Source: an uncultured Prevotellaceae bacterium
GTDB taxonomy: Bacteria; Bacteroidota; Bacteroidia; Bacteroidales; Bacteroidaceae
Assembly: GCA_902786665.1 (NCBI GenBank)
Contig: CADADN010000024.1
Coordinates: 1-64,000 of the forward strand
DNA: 64,000 nt
Direction: 5' to 3'
The position numbers and the translations under genes are program-made. The notes under the pieces are model-generated. The model searched no databases. It was not told the origin of the DNA and was given only the letters and a program-made list of their open reading frames with translations. Shown in pieces: positions 34,818-44,307 of the stretch. Positions within the stretch are counted from its first letter, which is position 1; each line of letters begins with the position of its first letter.

Positions 34818-35108
34818 ATGTATGAGATAAGAATGACACACACCTTTCGTAAGGATACGGAAAGGTGTAAGAAGAGAGGATTTAACATGGAACTGCTTAA
34901 AGCAGCTATCCAAAAACTCGAATCCGATGGTCAACTGCCTGATAAATACCGGCCACACAAGCTGACGGGTAATTATACCAATTGCTGGGAATGCCATCTG
35001 AAGCCTAACTGGTTGCTTGTTTGGGAACAGAACGATAAGGAACTTATTCTCTTGTTTACGGGAACCGGTACCCATTCTGACTTGTTTGGTAAGAAAAAGC
35101 GAAAGTAG
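34818..35108 (+). CDS. YafQ-family mRNA interferase toxin
   Basis: The 96-residue protein belongs to the RelE/YafQ superfamily of ribosome-dependent endoribonucleases. It is recognised by the start MYEIRMTHTFRKDTERCKKRG, the block HKLTGNYTNCWECHLKPNWLLVW and the end LILLFTGTGTHSDLFGKKKRK, which contains the catalytic-type His near the C-terminus. It follows the antitoxin with a four-base gap and ends before a bidirectional terminator. Type II pairs of this kind are autoregulated by the toxin-antitoxin complex; no operator was identified here. Confidence 0.92.
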   Translation: MYEIRMTHTFRKDTERCKKRGFNMELLKAAIQKLESDGQLPDKYRPHKLTGNYTNCWECHLKPNWLLVWEQNDKELILLFTGTGTHSDLFGKKKRK

Positions 35109-35148
35109 GTTTTTCAAGGTTCTCACATATTATAAAGGAAGCATCATC

Positions 35149-35176
35149 AAAAAAGGCAGCCGAGGCTGCCTTTTTT
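35149..35176. terminator. Bidirectional terminator between yafQ-type gene and nuoN
   Basis: GGCAGC (35155-35160) and GCTGCC (35165-35170) form a stem flanked by six A on the left and six T on the right, so it can end transcripts from both sides: the toxin-antitoxin unit on plus and the nuo operon on minus. Confidence 0.88.
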
Positions 35177-35227
35177 GATTGTTCCTTATGTTGTTGAAAG
35201 CAAGATGTCTTGCTCCAACTTCCGATA

Positions 35228-36682
35228 TCAGAATTTGTCTGCTGCGTTGTAAATCCATTCGTAGATGCAACTGAGGATGCCGAATGCAGCGATGCCTGCC
35301 GTGCAGATGGCAAGGGCGAGTTTGGTGTTCTTGTCGCTCTTGAAGGTGGGCAGCGGCGTCTCGGTCTTCTTGATGTACATGGCCTTGACGATGAGCAAAT
35401 AGTAGTAAAGGCTCACCACCGTGTTGATCAATGCGATGAAGACGACGATATATGCCAACACGCCGATTTGCGTGTCAAAGGTATGACCGCTCACACCCGA
35501 CATGAAGACGAAGAACTTGCTGAACATGCCGGCGAACGGAGGAATGCCCGCCAGCGAGAAGAGCGCCAACGTCATGAGGAACGACAGTTTGGGATTGGTG
35601 GTGTAGAACCCGTCGTACGCATCCATGTTGGTGACGCCGCCGTTGTTCTGCTCCACGACGCTGATGACGGAGAACACGGCAAGGTTGGCCACGACATAGA
35701 CAAGGATGTAGTAAGACAGAGCCGTGATGCCCAATGTCTGCTCACCCGTGATGGCCAGCATGATGTAACCCGCCTGGGAGATGGAGCTGAACGCCATGAA
35801 TCGCTTGAGGTCCTTCTGCCTGATGGCAAACAGGTTGGCCACCGTGATACTCAGCACGATGACGATGTAGAGGAAATAGTGCCACTCGTTGTACAGCGCC
35901 GGGAACACCTTGAAGAGGATGGCTGCGAAGGTGAATGCGGCAGCACCCTTCGACACTACGCTCAAATATCCTGTCACCACGGTCGGCGCACCCTCGTAGG
36001 TGTCTGCCGTCCAGAAGTGGAAGGGCACGAGAGAAATCTTGAAGCCCAAGCCACTGAAGAAGAACACCATGCCCATGACGGTGAGGTAGTTTGCTGTCAG
36101 GTTGGCAGCCACGTCGCCGAAATAGAGCGTGCCGCAGGCGCCATAGATGAAGGACAGTCCGAAGAGCATCACTCCGCTGGAGAACGCCGCCGTGAGGATG
36201 TATTTGGCAGCACCTTCTGCCGAGTTGTTGCGATGCTTGTCGAGTGCGACGAGGCATGCCATGGGAATGGAAGCCATTTCCAATCCGAGATAGAACAAGA
36301 GGAAATGCCCTGCCGACATCATCATGAACATACCCAGCAAGGTGGAAGCCACAAGCATGTAGAACTCACCTTCGCGGTGCCTGCTCTCCTTCTTGGAAAT
36401 CCATTGACGGCTCATGATGACGACGATGAGAGACGCCAGAGCGAGGATGGCTTTCATGACGCTCACGGCGTCGCTGGTGACATACATCCCTCCGAAAGCC
36501 GTCTTGGGTTTCAGCGGCAATGCACACACCAATGTAAGCACGCCGAAGAGGACGCAAGAGAACAAGTTGAACCAAGGTCTGCGTTCATCCTTCTCAGAAG
36601 CGAAATCAGCGATGAACAACACCACGAGGATGCCGGTGAGCACCGCCTCGGGTACCATATATAGGAATTGACTGTAATTCAT
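35228..36682 (-). CDS. nuoN: NADH-quinone oxidoreductase subunit N
   Basis: NuoN is one of three antiporter-like proton-pumping subunits in the membrane arm of complex I. The 484-residue protein is almost entirely hydrophobic with about 14 membrane helices. The conserved core includes LLFYLGLEMASIPMACLVALDKH, the site of the key glutamate, and FKISLVPFHFWTADTYEGAP with the conserved lysine and histidine. FMAFSSISQAGYIMLAITG is also typical. It is the last gene of the operon, 11 bases after nuoM, and is followed by a terminator. Confidence 0.95.
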   Translation of the reverse strand: MNYSQFLYMVPEAVLTGILVVLFIADFASEKDERRPWFNLFSCVLFGVLTLVCALPLKPKTAFGGMYVTSDAVSVMKAILALASLIVVIMSRQWISKKESRHREGEFYMLVASTLLGMFMMMSAGHFLLFYLGLEMASIPMACLVALDKHRNNSAEGAAKYILTAAFSSGVMLFGLSFIYGACGTLYFGDVAANLTANYLTVMGMVFFFSGLGFKISLVPFHFWTADTYEGAPTVVTGYLSVVSKGAAAFTFAAILFKVFPALYNEWHYFLYIVIVLSITVANLFAIRQKDLKRFMAFSSISQAGYIMLAITGEQTLGITALSYYILVYVVANLAVFSVISVVEQNNGGVTNMDAYDGFYTTNPKLSFLMTLALFSLAGIPPFAGMFSKFFVFMSGVSGHTFDTQIGVLAYIVVFIALINTVVSLYYYLLIVKAMYIKKTETPLPTFKSDKNTKLALAICTAGIAAFGILSCIYEWIYNAADKF

Positions 36683-36693
36683 GACTTTCAGAA

Positions 36694-38184
36694 TTATGGA
36701 TTAATGACAGTGAGGATGGGCGCCACGGCGTCGCTGATGACATTGCTGGCCCAGAGAGGGAAGAGGCCCAGGCCTGCCACGCAGAAGATGAGGCAGCAGA
36801 CAGCCACCCTCTCGTCCCATGTGGCGTCGGTGAGTTGCTCGTAATGCGGGTCAGCCACCTTCTGGTAGAGAATCTTACCTACCACGCGGAGGATGTAGAC
36901 CGCGGTGACGACGATGGAACCGCAGGCGATGATGGTGGCCGTGCGATGGAAAGTGTCAGCATTCTCAAAGGAACCCACGAAGATGGTCATCTCGGCCACG
37001 AAGCCGGAGAATCCCGGGAGTCCGAGATTGGCAAGACCAGCCAGCACATAGCCCACGGCGAGGAAAGGCATGATTTTCATCAGTCCTCCCAACTTGCGCA
37101 CGTCACGTGTGTGGGTGCGTCCGTAAATCATACCGATGAGGGCGAAGAAAAGGGCCGTCATAAGACCGTGGGAAAGCATCTGGATGATGGCGCCCGTGCA
37201 CGATGTGCGCGTCATCATGAGGATGGCGAAGAGCACGAGTCCGCAGTGCGACACCGAGGAGTAGGCGTTGATGTACTTCAAGTCGGTCTGCACACAGGCC
37301 GAGAGTGCGCCATACACCACCGAGATGGTGGTGAGGATGATGAATATCCACGACAGTTCATGTGCAGCGTGCGGCAGGAGGAACATGGCGATGCGGAAGC
37401 AGCCGTAGCCTCCCAGCTTCATCAACACACCGGCATGGAGCATGGATACGGCAGTCGGCGCCGAAGCATGACCGTCGGGACTCCAAGTGTGGAACGGGAA
37501 GAGTGCTCCCAACACGCCGAAACCGATGAAGACAAACGGGAAGAGGATGTTCTGAACACCATCTGGCACAGCGTTGTTCTTCGCAATCTCTAAGACATTC
37601 ATCGTGGTAGCCCCGCTGAAGAAATAGATGCCCAGGATGCCCAGGATGAGCAATGCCGAGCCACCCATGAGCATCAGCGTCAGCTTCATGGCCGAGTACT
37701 CCTTGGCACCGCTACCCCATACGCCGATGAGCAGGTACATGGGGATGAGGGCCACCTCGTAGAACATGAACATGGTGAACATGTCGGTGCAGATGAAGAA
37801 ACCGTATACACCCGAGCTGAGCAGGGTGAACCAGAGGAAATACTCCTTGGTGAGCGGCTTGAGCTGCCACGATGCGAAGGTTCCGGTGAAGACGATGATG
37901 CTCGAGAGGAGCAACATGACGACGGAGATGCCATCGACACCCACGGAGTAGCAGATGTGCAGAGGCTTGAACCACTCCACGCTTGCCGTATAGAGCATCG
38001 GCTCGAGGTCGGCCGGATGGCTTTGCCTCAAGTGAATGAAATCAATGGTCAGGTAGATGGACAATGCCAACAGGAGGGAGGCCCCCACCACCATCACCGT
38101 GCGAACCTGGTTGAGATTGCGTGCGAGCCACAAGCCCAGCAGCATGAGCACGGGAATGAGAACAAATAAAGATAGTATATTCAT
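36694..38184 (-). CDS. nuoM: NADH-quinone oxidoreductase subunit M
   Basis: NuoM is the middle antiporter-like pump of complex I. The 496-residue protein has about 14 membrane helices. Diagnostic stretches are MFYEVALIPMYLLIGVWG with the essential Glu, LFPFHTWSPDGHASAPTAVSMLHAGV with the helix-breaking loop, and CVQTDLKYINAYSSVSHCG with the conserved lysine. The gene lies between nuoL and nuoN with gaps of 12 and 11 bases. Confidence 0.96.
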   Translation of the reverse strand: MNILSLFVLIPVLMLLGLWLARNLNQVRTVMVVGASLLLALSIYLTIDFIHLRQSHPADLEPMLYTASVEWFKPLHICYSVGVDGISVVMLLLSSIIVFTGTFASWQLKPLTKEYFLWFTLLSSGVYGFFICTDMFTMFMFYEVALIPMYLLIGVWGSGAKEYSAMKLTLMLMGGSALLILGILGIYFFSGATTMNVLEIAKNNAVPDGVQNILFPFVFIGFGVLGALFPFHTWSPDGHASAPTAVSMLHAGVLMKLGGYGCFRIAMFLLPHAAHELSWIFIILTTISVVYGALSACVQTDLKYINAYSSVSHCGLVLFAILMMTRTSCTGAIIQMLSHGLMTALFFALIGMIYGRTHTRDVRKLGGLMKIMPFLAVGYVLAGLANLGLPGFSGFVAEMTIFVGSFENADTFHRTATIIACGSIVVTAVYILRVVGKILYQKVADPHYEQLTDATWDERVAVCCLIFCVAGLGLFPLWASNVISDAVAPILTVINP

Positions 38185-38196
38185 TTCTTCATTTTT

Positions 38197-40182
38197 TTAC
38201 AATGCACATAACAACAATAAGGTAATGGCCACGCTTCCGGTGAGGAACCAGACAGCATACTGGCGAACGTCGCCGCTCTGCCAGCCGCGGATGCTCTCAC
38301 CTGCCTCGTTGGTGCCCCAAGCCATGAAGTTGAACGTCCCGTCGATGACGTGGCGGTCGAACCAAGCGATGGGTTTCGACACGAGGTTGAAGATGATCTT
38401 GTGAGTGACGAAGAGCCACACCTCGTCCATATAGAACCGCTTGTAGGCAGCACGGTGCAACTTGGGCATTGCAGCGTAGAGCTTGTCGGCGATGGGCTGA
38501 CGCTCTCCCTTGTAAATATAGGTGGCGAGGCAGATGCTCAAGATGGCGATGATGGTGGAGGTGGCAGCCACCTTCGTGTCGAAATGGATGACGTAGTCCT
38601 GCCCTGTTGCAGACACGAAGTAACCAAAGCTCCCACCCCATCCGAGGAATCCTGCCAAGGTGGTGTAGATGCCCACGCCCACGGTGATGACCGAGAGGAT
38701 GATGAGCGGCACCGTCATCGTTGCCGGAGCCTCATGCGGAGTATGGTGCTCGTGAGCCTCCTTGTTCTCCGTGCCCCAGAAGATGCCATAGTAGAGGCGG
38801 AACATGTAGAAGGCCGTCATGGCGGCGACACCTGTCATGATCCATCCCACCACAGGGCTGTACTCGAAACAGGCTGTGATGATCTCATCCTTCGAACTGA
38901 ATCCCGAGAAGAAGGGGATGCCTGCGATGGCAAGGCATGAGATGAGGAAGGTGAGATGTGTGACCGGCATGTACTTGCGCAACCCGCCCATGAGAGCCAT
39001 CTCGTTGGAGTGCACGGCGTGGATGACACAACCTGCGCAGAGGAAGAGGCAAGCCTTGAACATGGCGTGGGTGAAGAGGTGGAACATGGATGCCATGTAA
39101 CCCAGTTGTGCATGGTTGTCAAGCACGGCACCATGATGTCCGGGCAGGCATACGCCGAGGGCCACCATCATGAATGCTATCTGCGAGATGGTGGAGAAGG
39201 CCAGCACACGCTTGATGTCGGTCTGCGCACATGCCACGGCAGCGGCATAGAAAGCGGTGAACACACCCACCCACACCACGATGGGCAGGGCGTCGGGCGC
39301 ATATTGTATCCACAAGGGGAACATGCGTGCCAGCTGGAAGACACCGGCCACCACCATCGTGGCGGCATGGATAAGTGCCGACACAGGCGTGGGACCCTCC
39401 ATGGCGTCGGGCAGCCAGATGTGCAACGGGAACATTGCACTCTTGCCGGCACCACCGATGAACATCAGCACGAGGGCTGTCGGAATGATGAAGCCACCGG
39501 CTGCCACAGCCTTCTCAGGTTGGCAGACATTGGCGAATCCTGCGGCATCGATGTTGTTGACAAAGGAGAAGCTGAACGACCCGGTGTAGTATCCGAAGAT
39601 GAGGATGCCGATGAGGAAGAACATATCGGCGAACCTGGTGACGATGAATGCCTTCTTCGAAGCCGCCACGGCAGTGTGCAACTGATAGTAGAAGCCGATG
39701 AGCAGATAGGAACTCACACCCACCAACTCCCAGAAGAGGTACATCTGGAAGATGTTGGTGGCCACCACCAGTCCGAGCATGGACATGGTGAAGAGGGAGA
39801 GGAATGCGTAGTAACGCTGGAAACCCTTCTCCCCATGCATGTAGCCGAATGAGTAGATGTGCACCATGAGGCTCACGGTGGAGATGACGATGAGCATGAC
39901 GACCGATAGCGGGTCGAGCAGCATGCCTATGTCGAAATTGAGTTTTCCCAACGGCAGCCAAGTGAAGTTGAAAGGCACGATGGCTCCGAAGGCCCCATTG
40001 TCCAACCTCGCCGCGGAGAAATACTTGAAAGCAGTATAGTAGGATAGTACGGTGACGACGGCAAGCACCGTGGTGCCAATGAGTCCCGCCACCTTGTGAG
40101 ACATCTTCATACCGCAAAGTCCCAACACGAGGAAGGACAGTGCCGGCAGGAGAAGTATCAGAAAAGCATAACTGTAATCCAT
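38197..40182 (-). CDS. nuoL: NADH-quinone oxidoreductase subunit L
   Basis: NuoL is the distal proton-pumping subunit and carries the long lateral helix that clamps the membrane arm. The 661-residue length is normal for the full form. Key blocks are YLFWELVGVSSYLLIGFYY, WLPDAMEGPTPVSALIHAATMVVAG and CAQTDIKRVLAFSTISQIAFM. The C-terminal part (about 500-661) contains the amphipathic helix region and final membrane helix. It is 12 bases downstream of nuoK. Confidence 0.97.
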   Translation of the reverse strand: MDYSYAFLILLLPALSFLVLGLCGMKMSHKVAGLIGTTVLAVVTVLSYYTAFKYFSAARLDNGAFGAIVPFNFTWLPLGKLNFDIGMLLDPLSVVMLIVISTVSLMVHIYSFGYMHGEKGFQRYYAFLSLFTMSMLGLVVATNIFQMYLFWELVGVSSYLLIGFYYQLHTAVAASKKAFIVTRFADMFFLIGILIFGYYTGSFSFSFVNNIDAAGFANVCQPEKAVAAGGFIIPTALVLMFIGGAGKSAMFPLHIWLPDAMEGPTPVSALIHAATMVVAGVFQLARMFPLWIQYAPDALPIVVWVGVFTAFYAAAVACAQTDIKRVLAFSTISQIAFMMVALGVCLPGHHGAVLDNHAQLGYMASMFHLFTHAMFKACLFLCAGCVIHAVHSNEMALMGGLRKYMPVTHLTFLISCLAIAGIPFFSGFSSKDEIITACFEYSPVVGWIMTGVAAMTAFYMFRLYYGIFWGTENKEAHEHHTPHEAPATMTVPLIILSVITVGVGIYTTLAGFLGWGGSFGYFVSATGQDYVIHFDTKVAATSTIIAILSICLATYIYKGERQPIADKLYAAMPKLHRAAYKRFYMDEVWLFVTHKIIFNLVSKPIAWFDRHVIDGTFNFMAWGTNEAGESIRGWQSGDVRQYAVWFLTGSVAITLLLLCAL

Positions 40183-40194
40183 TGTTGTGATAGG

Positions 40195-40533
40195 TTATAA
40201 TTTCATATTCTCAATGCGGTTCACCTGGTCGCTATGGAACCTGCGGTAAACGTTGATGATGATCGCGACAGCGACGGCGGTCTCTGCTGCAGCAACTCCG
40301 ATGGAGAAGAGCGTGAAGAAGAAGCCTTCGAGCATAGGGTTGTCGGGTACTCCGGGATAGAGCAACCTGTTGAACACAGCGAAATTGATGTCCACGGCAT
40401 TGAGGACAAGTTCGGTGGAGATGAGCATCGCAATCAAGTTACGACGCGTGACAAATCCGAAGACGCCGATGAAAAAGAGCAGAGTGCTGAGTACGAGAAA
40501 CCACTCTACTGGTATGTTTTCTACTGGTATCAT
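40195..40533 (-). CDS. nuoK: NADH-quinone oxidoreductase subunit K
   Basis: The 112-residue protein has three membrane helices and the paired glutamates of the proton path, one in LISTELVLNAVDINF and one in the AAAETAVAVAII segment. ATG at 40533 (MIPVENIPVEWFLV) leaves one base after the nuoJ stop and gives the usual length; a longer in-frame extension inside nuoJ is not supported. Confidence 0.95.
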   Translation of the reverse strand: MIPVENIPVEWFLVLSTLLFFIGVFGFVTRRNLIAMLISTELVLNAVDINFAVFNRLLYPGVPDNPMLEGFFFTLFSIGVAAAETAVAVAIIINVYRRFHSDQVNRIENMKL

Positions 40534-40534
40534 A

Positions 40535-41044
40535 TTACTTGTCCTTTCTTGAAATAACGATTCCACCGATGATGCATGCGAGCAGGAATACCGAGATGAA
40601 TTCGAATGCCAGTACGTACTGGAACTTTTCCGACCCCATGAGTGCATGACCTATCTTGTCCATGCCCACCTCCTGGTTGGGGATGGCGAGTGACATGAAC
40701 TTGTGCTTGAGAATGATGAACATCACCATGGCAAACCCGACAAGTGCAGCGAGGGCGCCAGCGACGACCTTCTTTCCATGAAGGCGCTCGGCAATGCCTT
40801 GAAGCGTGTGCTTGGATACGAGTTGGATGGCGAAGACATAGAGCATCGTGACACCACCTGCATAGACGCTGATTTGTGCGGCTCCCAGGAAGGTGTAGTC
40901 AATAAGGAAATAGATTCCAGCCACTCCGAACAACACGAAGAGCAGGAACGTGGCCGCCCGCATGAAACTCTTTGTGGCGACACACATCACAGCCGAACCC
41001 AGAATGACGACTGCGAGGATGCAGAACATAATGATATTGGCCAT
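40535..41044 (-). CDS. nuoJ: NADH-quinone oxidoreductase subunit J
   Basis: The 169-residue protein has about five membrane helices. The third contains the AAQISVYAGGVTMLYVFAIQL segment, matching the helix that twists during proton pumping. Sequence outside this block is poorly conserved in the family, and position in the operon supports the call. It begins six bases after the nuoI stop. Confidence 0.93.
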   Translation of the reverse strand: MANIIMFCILAVVILGSAVMCVATKSFMRAATFLLFVLFGVAGIYFLIDYTFLGAAQISVYAGGVTMLYVFAIQLVSKHTLQGIAERLHGKKVVAGALAALVGFAMVMFIILKHKFMSLAIPNQEVGMDKIGHALMGSEKFQYVLAFEFISVFLLACIIGGIVISRKDK

Positions 41045-41049
41045 GGTCC

Positions 41050-41580
41050 TTATTTGGTTTTAGTATTGAACTTGCCGATGACGAGTGGTGCGCCACCATC
41101 GATGAGGCCGGGAAGCGACCCACCCTTGTAAACCTCCTTGTCCAGGTGAAGCACCAGCGCACCACGGTCGAAAGTGCTGTTCTCAAAGTCGTTGGTGAAC
41201 TCGATGGCGTCGAAATTGCAGGCATTGGTGCAAAGCTGGCAGAACATGCAGTCGCCCAGGTCGTACTGGTAGTCGAGCAGCACACGCTTCTTCTTGCCTG
41301 TTGCCTCGTCGACACGCATCTCAGAGACAATCTTGATAGTGCCGTTGGGGCAAGCCTTCTCGCACAGCGTGCAGGCCGTGCATCTGGAGGTGCCGTCTTC
41401 GTTGCGCTTGAAGACCAGCCTTCCACGGTGCCTCTTGGCGACATGCAGCGTGGTCTTGCGGTTCTCGGGATATTGCTCGGTCGACTTGGGCGTGAAATAC
41501 TCCTTGAGAGTGGTCTTCAAACCCACGGCGAGCGTTTTCACACCATCCGCGATACCGCCGAAATATGATTTGTTTTCCAT
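41050..41580 (-). CDS. nuoI: NADH-quinone oxidoreductase subunit I
   Basis: NuoI holds iron-sulfur clusters N6a and N6b in the arm that links the electron input to NuoB. Two 4Fe-4S motifs are intact: CTACTLCEKACPNGTI and CMFCQLCTNACNFDAI. ATG at 41580 (MENKSYFGGIADGV) gives 176 residues and is preceded by a purine-rich stretch (AGAAAAAGAAA) that may help ribosome binding. In-frame upstream ATGs exist at 41625 and overlapping nuoH, which would add a Lys-rich leader; these are less likely. Confidence 0.94.
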   Translation of the reverse strand: MENKSYFGGIADGVKTLAVGLKTTLKEYFTPKSTEQYPENRKTTLHVAKRHRGRLVFKRNEDGTSRCTACTLCEKACPNGTIKIVSEMRVDEATGKKKRVLLDYQYDLGDCMFCQLCTNACNFDAIEFTNDFENSTFDRGALVLHLDKEVYKGGSLPGLIDGGAPLVIGKFNTKTK

Positions 41581-41626
41581 TTTCTTTTTCTTTTTCTGAA
41601 GGTCGTTGTTGACTTCCAATTTCATA

Positions 41627-42712
41627 TTACCAGTGGAGTTTGAAAGCAACCACCAAGGTCATCAACACGAGGTTGATGAGCGACAGCGGCATGATGTACT
41701 TCCATTCCAACTTGAGAATCTGGTCGATGCGCAGGCGTGGGAAAGTCCACCTGATCCACATGAGAATCCAAACGATGAAGAACGTCTTGCCCATGAACCA
41801 GACGATGCCCGGGATGTATTCCATCACCATGTCGAAACCTTTCACGCCGATGCAGATGGGTTCCCAGCCTCCGAGGAAGACGGTGACGGCAATGCCGGAG
41901 ATGATGAAAAGGTTGAGGTATTCGGCGAGGTAGAAGAAGCCGAATCCCATACCGGAGTACTCGGTGTGGTGGCCTGCTGTCAACTCGCTCTCGGCCTCTG
42001 CCATGTCAAACGGTCCACGGTTGGCCTCTGCGTTTCCTGCGACGAGGAAGGTGAGGAATGCTATGATGGCCGGGACATGCCCCCTGAAGATAAGCCAGTT
42101 CCAAGGTCCGTGCTGAGCCTCCACGATGCCGCTGATTTGCATGGTCTGTGTGAGAATCACGGCGGTGATGAGACACAGGCAGAGCGAAATCTCATAAGAA
42201 ATCATCTGCACGGCTCCACGCATGGCGGAGATGACGGAGTACTTGTTGTTGGAGGCCCATCCGGCGAGGAAGATGCCCACGACGCCTATGGAGGAGATGG
42301 CGGTGAGGAGGAACACTCCCACGTTGAAGTCGAGCACCACAGCTCCCCTGTTCCACGGGAGGAAGGAGAACGCTCCCACCGACCCTATGATGACGAGGAA
42401 AGGCGCCACGGCATACAGCAGTTTGTCGGCCCTGTCGACGAAGAAGATTTCCTTGATGAGCATCTTCAACACGTCGGCGAACACCTGCAGCGTGCCCCAC
42501 GGTCCCACACGCATGGGACCCAGGCGGCATTGGAAATAGGCACACACCTTGCGCTCCATGAAGATGAGCACGATGGCGATGAGGGCGTATGCCACCAATA
42601 TGAGCAGTCCGACGATGACGCACTCTATGAGGATGCTCCAGAAGGAGCCCAGCCCCAGCGTGTCGCGCAGCAATGCGTCGAACCAGCGTAATGCATTAGG
42701 AAAATTTAACAT
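41627..42712 (-). CDS. nuoH: NADH-quinone oxidoreductase subunit H
   Basis: NuoH forms the base of the quinone cavity and links the peripheral and membrane arms. The 361-residue protein has about eight helices. The diagnostic segments are ERKVCAYFQCRLGPMRVGPWG, LKMLIKEIFFVDRADK and RGPFDMAEAESELTAGHHTE followed by YSGMGFGFFYLAEY. Length is slightly above the E. coli protein, as is usual in Bacteroidales. Confidence 0.97.
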   Translation of the reverse strand: MLNFPNALRWFDALLRDTLGLGSFWSILIECVIVGLLILVAYALIAIVLIFMERKVCAYFQCRLGPMRVGPWGTLQVFADVLKMLIKEIFFVDRADKLLYAVAPFLVIIGSVGAFSFLPWNRGAVVLDFNVGVFLLTAISSIGVVGIFLAGWASNNKYSVISAMRGAVQMISYEISLCLCLITAVILTQTMQISGIVEAQHGPWNWLIFRGHVPAIIAFLTFLVAGNAEANRGPFDMAEAESELTAGHHTEYSGMGFGFFYLAEYLNLFIISGIAVTVFLGGWEPICIGVKGFDMVMEYIPGIVWFMGKTFFIVWILMWIRWTFPRLRIDQILKLEWKYIMPLSLINLVLMTLVVAFKLHW

Positions 42713-42732
42713 CTTTGTATGTTTTAGCGTGA

Positions 42733-44295
42733 TTATCTGTCAATGTCGGGAATGACGAAGTCGATGGCGGCTCCTGTAGTGACAAGGTCGGCTATCTTCT
42801 GTCCTCTCAGCATGGGGTCGAGAGCACCTACGAGTGTGAGTCCCATGGGGCGCATCTTCATGCGATACGGGCTCTTGTCGCCCCTGGAGTCGAGATATAC
42901 GCCGAACTCGCCGCTGGCGCCTTCGACCGAGAAGTACCACTGTCCCTCAGGCACCTTGATGATGGGTTTCTGCTTGATGTAGAACTCGCCCTCGGGGATG
43001 TTGTCGATGAGCGCCTCGATGATGTCAAGGCTCTCATACATCTCTTTGATGTGCACGAGATAGCGGTCCATGGAGTCGGCTCCCGGAAGGATGATTTGTT
43101 TCCACTCCACCTTGTCGTACATGTCGTAGGGATGGTTCTTCCTCACGTCGTTGGCCCATCCGGCGGCACGTCCCGCTGGTCCGGTGACGGCATAGTTGAT
43201 GCAGTCTTCGCGGTTCATCACGCCGACGCGCTCGAAGCGGTTGTGGGTGATGACATTGTCGCCGAAGACATCCATATATTCCTGTATCATCGGACGGAGG
43301 TATTTGCACAGCGTCTTGACATTCTCCACGAAATTGGGGTCGATGTCGTCTTGCAGTCCTCCGATGCGGTAATAGTTCTGTATGAGCCTGCCGCCGGTGG
43401 TCTCCTCCATGGCGTTGAGCACATGCTCGCGGTCGCGCATGCAGTAGAGGAAGGCGGTGAGTGCGCCAAGGTCCTGTGCGCAACAACCGCAATAAAGGAG
43501 GTGGGAGTCGAGACGCTGCAACTCATCCATGATGGTGCGGATGTACTTGATGCGGTCGGAGAGTTCCACTCCAAGTCCTTCCTCGATGACCCCCACGAGG
43601 GCGTGGCGGTGCATCATGGCGGAGAGGTAGTTGAGCCTGTCGGTGAGGGCGAGGGTCTGTGGATAGGTGTATCCCTCCCACATCTTCTCTATGCCGCGGT
43701 GGATGTATCCGAGGTGCGGATAGATGCGCTTGACTTCCTCGCCGTCGAGAACGGTCTGCAACCTGAGCACTCCGTGAGTGGAGGGGTGCTGCGGGCCGAC
43801 GTTGACCACATAGTCGTTCTCATCGAAGAGACGATGCTGGGTGCACACCAGTTTGCCGGTGTCGTCGAGGGAGTAAGTGTTGGCATATTCGCTCTCCTCA
43901 TCGTCCTCCAAGGAGTAGGAGTCGTCGAATTGCCAGTCTTTCCTGAAGGGATGACCCTTGAAATCGTTTCTCAGGAACAGCCTCTCCATGATGGGGTGTC
44001 CGAGGAACTTGATGCCATAGAAGTCGAAGACTTCCCTTTCGAGGAGGTCGGCGGCCTTCCAGATGTCGATGACGGAAGGGATGACGTAGTCTTCGTCCAC
44101 CTTCTTGGCGATGGTTTTCACGCTGGTGCGCTCATGGTTGGCGGTGCTTTCCAAAATATAGATGCATCCCAATCCTTCCTCGCCGAAGTCTTCTCCCACG
44201 ATGGTGACAAGGTAGTCGTAATGCTTCTTTTCCTTCAGCTCTTTCATTTCCTTGCTGAAGTTGTCGAACGAAACGTTGATGAATTCTAATTTCAT
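42733..44295 (-). CDS. nuoCD: NADH-quinone oxidoreductase fused subunit C/D
   Basis: The 520-residue protein joins the NuoC (30 kDa) domain, about residues 20-130 (VPSVIDIWKAADLLEREVFDFYGIKFLGHP), to the NuoD (49 kDa) domain from about 140 onward, which begins NVGPQHPSTHGVLRLQ. NuoD contributes to the quinone site, including the His in the opening loop and the segment at the C-terminus (CTHFIPDIDR-type end VIPDIDR). The fusion matches enterobacterial and many Bacteroidetes operons. It starts 12 bases after nuoB. Confidence 0.96.
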   Translation of the reverse strand: MKLEFINVSFDNFSKEMKELKEKKHYDYLVTIVGEDFGEEGLGCIYILESTANHERTSVKTIAKKVDEDYVIPSVIDIWKAADLLEREVFDFYGIKFLGHPIMERLFLRNDFKGHPFRKDWQFDDSYSLEDDEESEYANTYSLDDTGKLVCTQHRLFDENDYVVNVGPQHPSTHGVLRLQTVLDGEEVKRIYPHLGYIHRGIEKMWEGYTYPQTLALTDRLNYLSAMMHRHALVGVIEEGLGVELSDRIKYIRTIMDELQRLDSHLLYCGCCAQDLGALTAFLYCMRDREHVLNAMEETTGGRLIQNYYRIGGLQDDIDPNFVENVKTLCKYLRPMIQEYMDVFGDNVITHNRFERVGVMNREDCINYAVTGPAGRAAGWANDVRKNHPYDMYDKVEWKQIILPGADSMDRYLVHIKEMYESLDIIEALIDNIPEGEFYIKQKPIIKVPEGQWYFSVEGASGEFGVYLDSRGDKSPYRMKMRPMGLTLVGALDPMLRGQKIADLVTTGAAIDFVIPDIDR

Positions 44296-44307
44296 TGCTC
44301 TACCTCC

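Noticed and set aside
35210..36664. 484-codon frame antisense to nuoN
   Set aside because: It mirrors nuoN almost exactly and has the His/Asp-rich composition typical of the antisense of membrane proteins.
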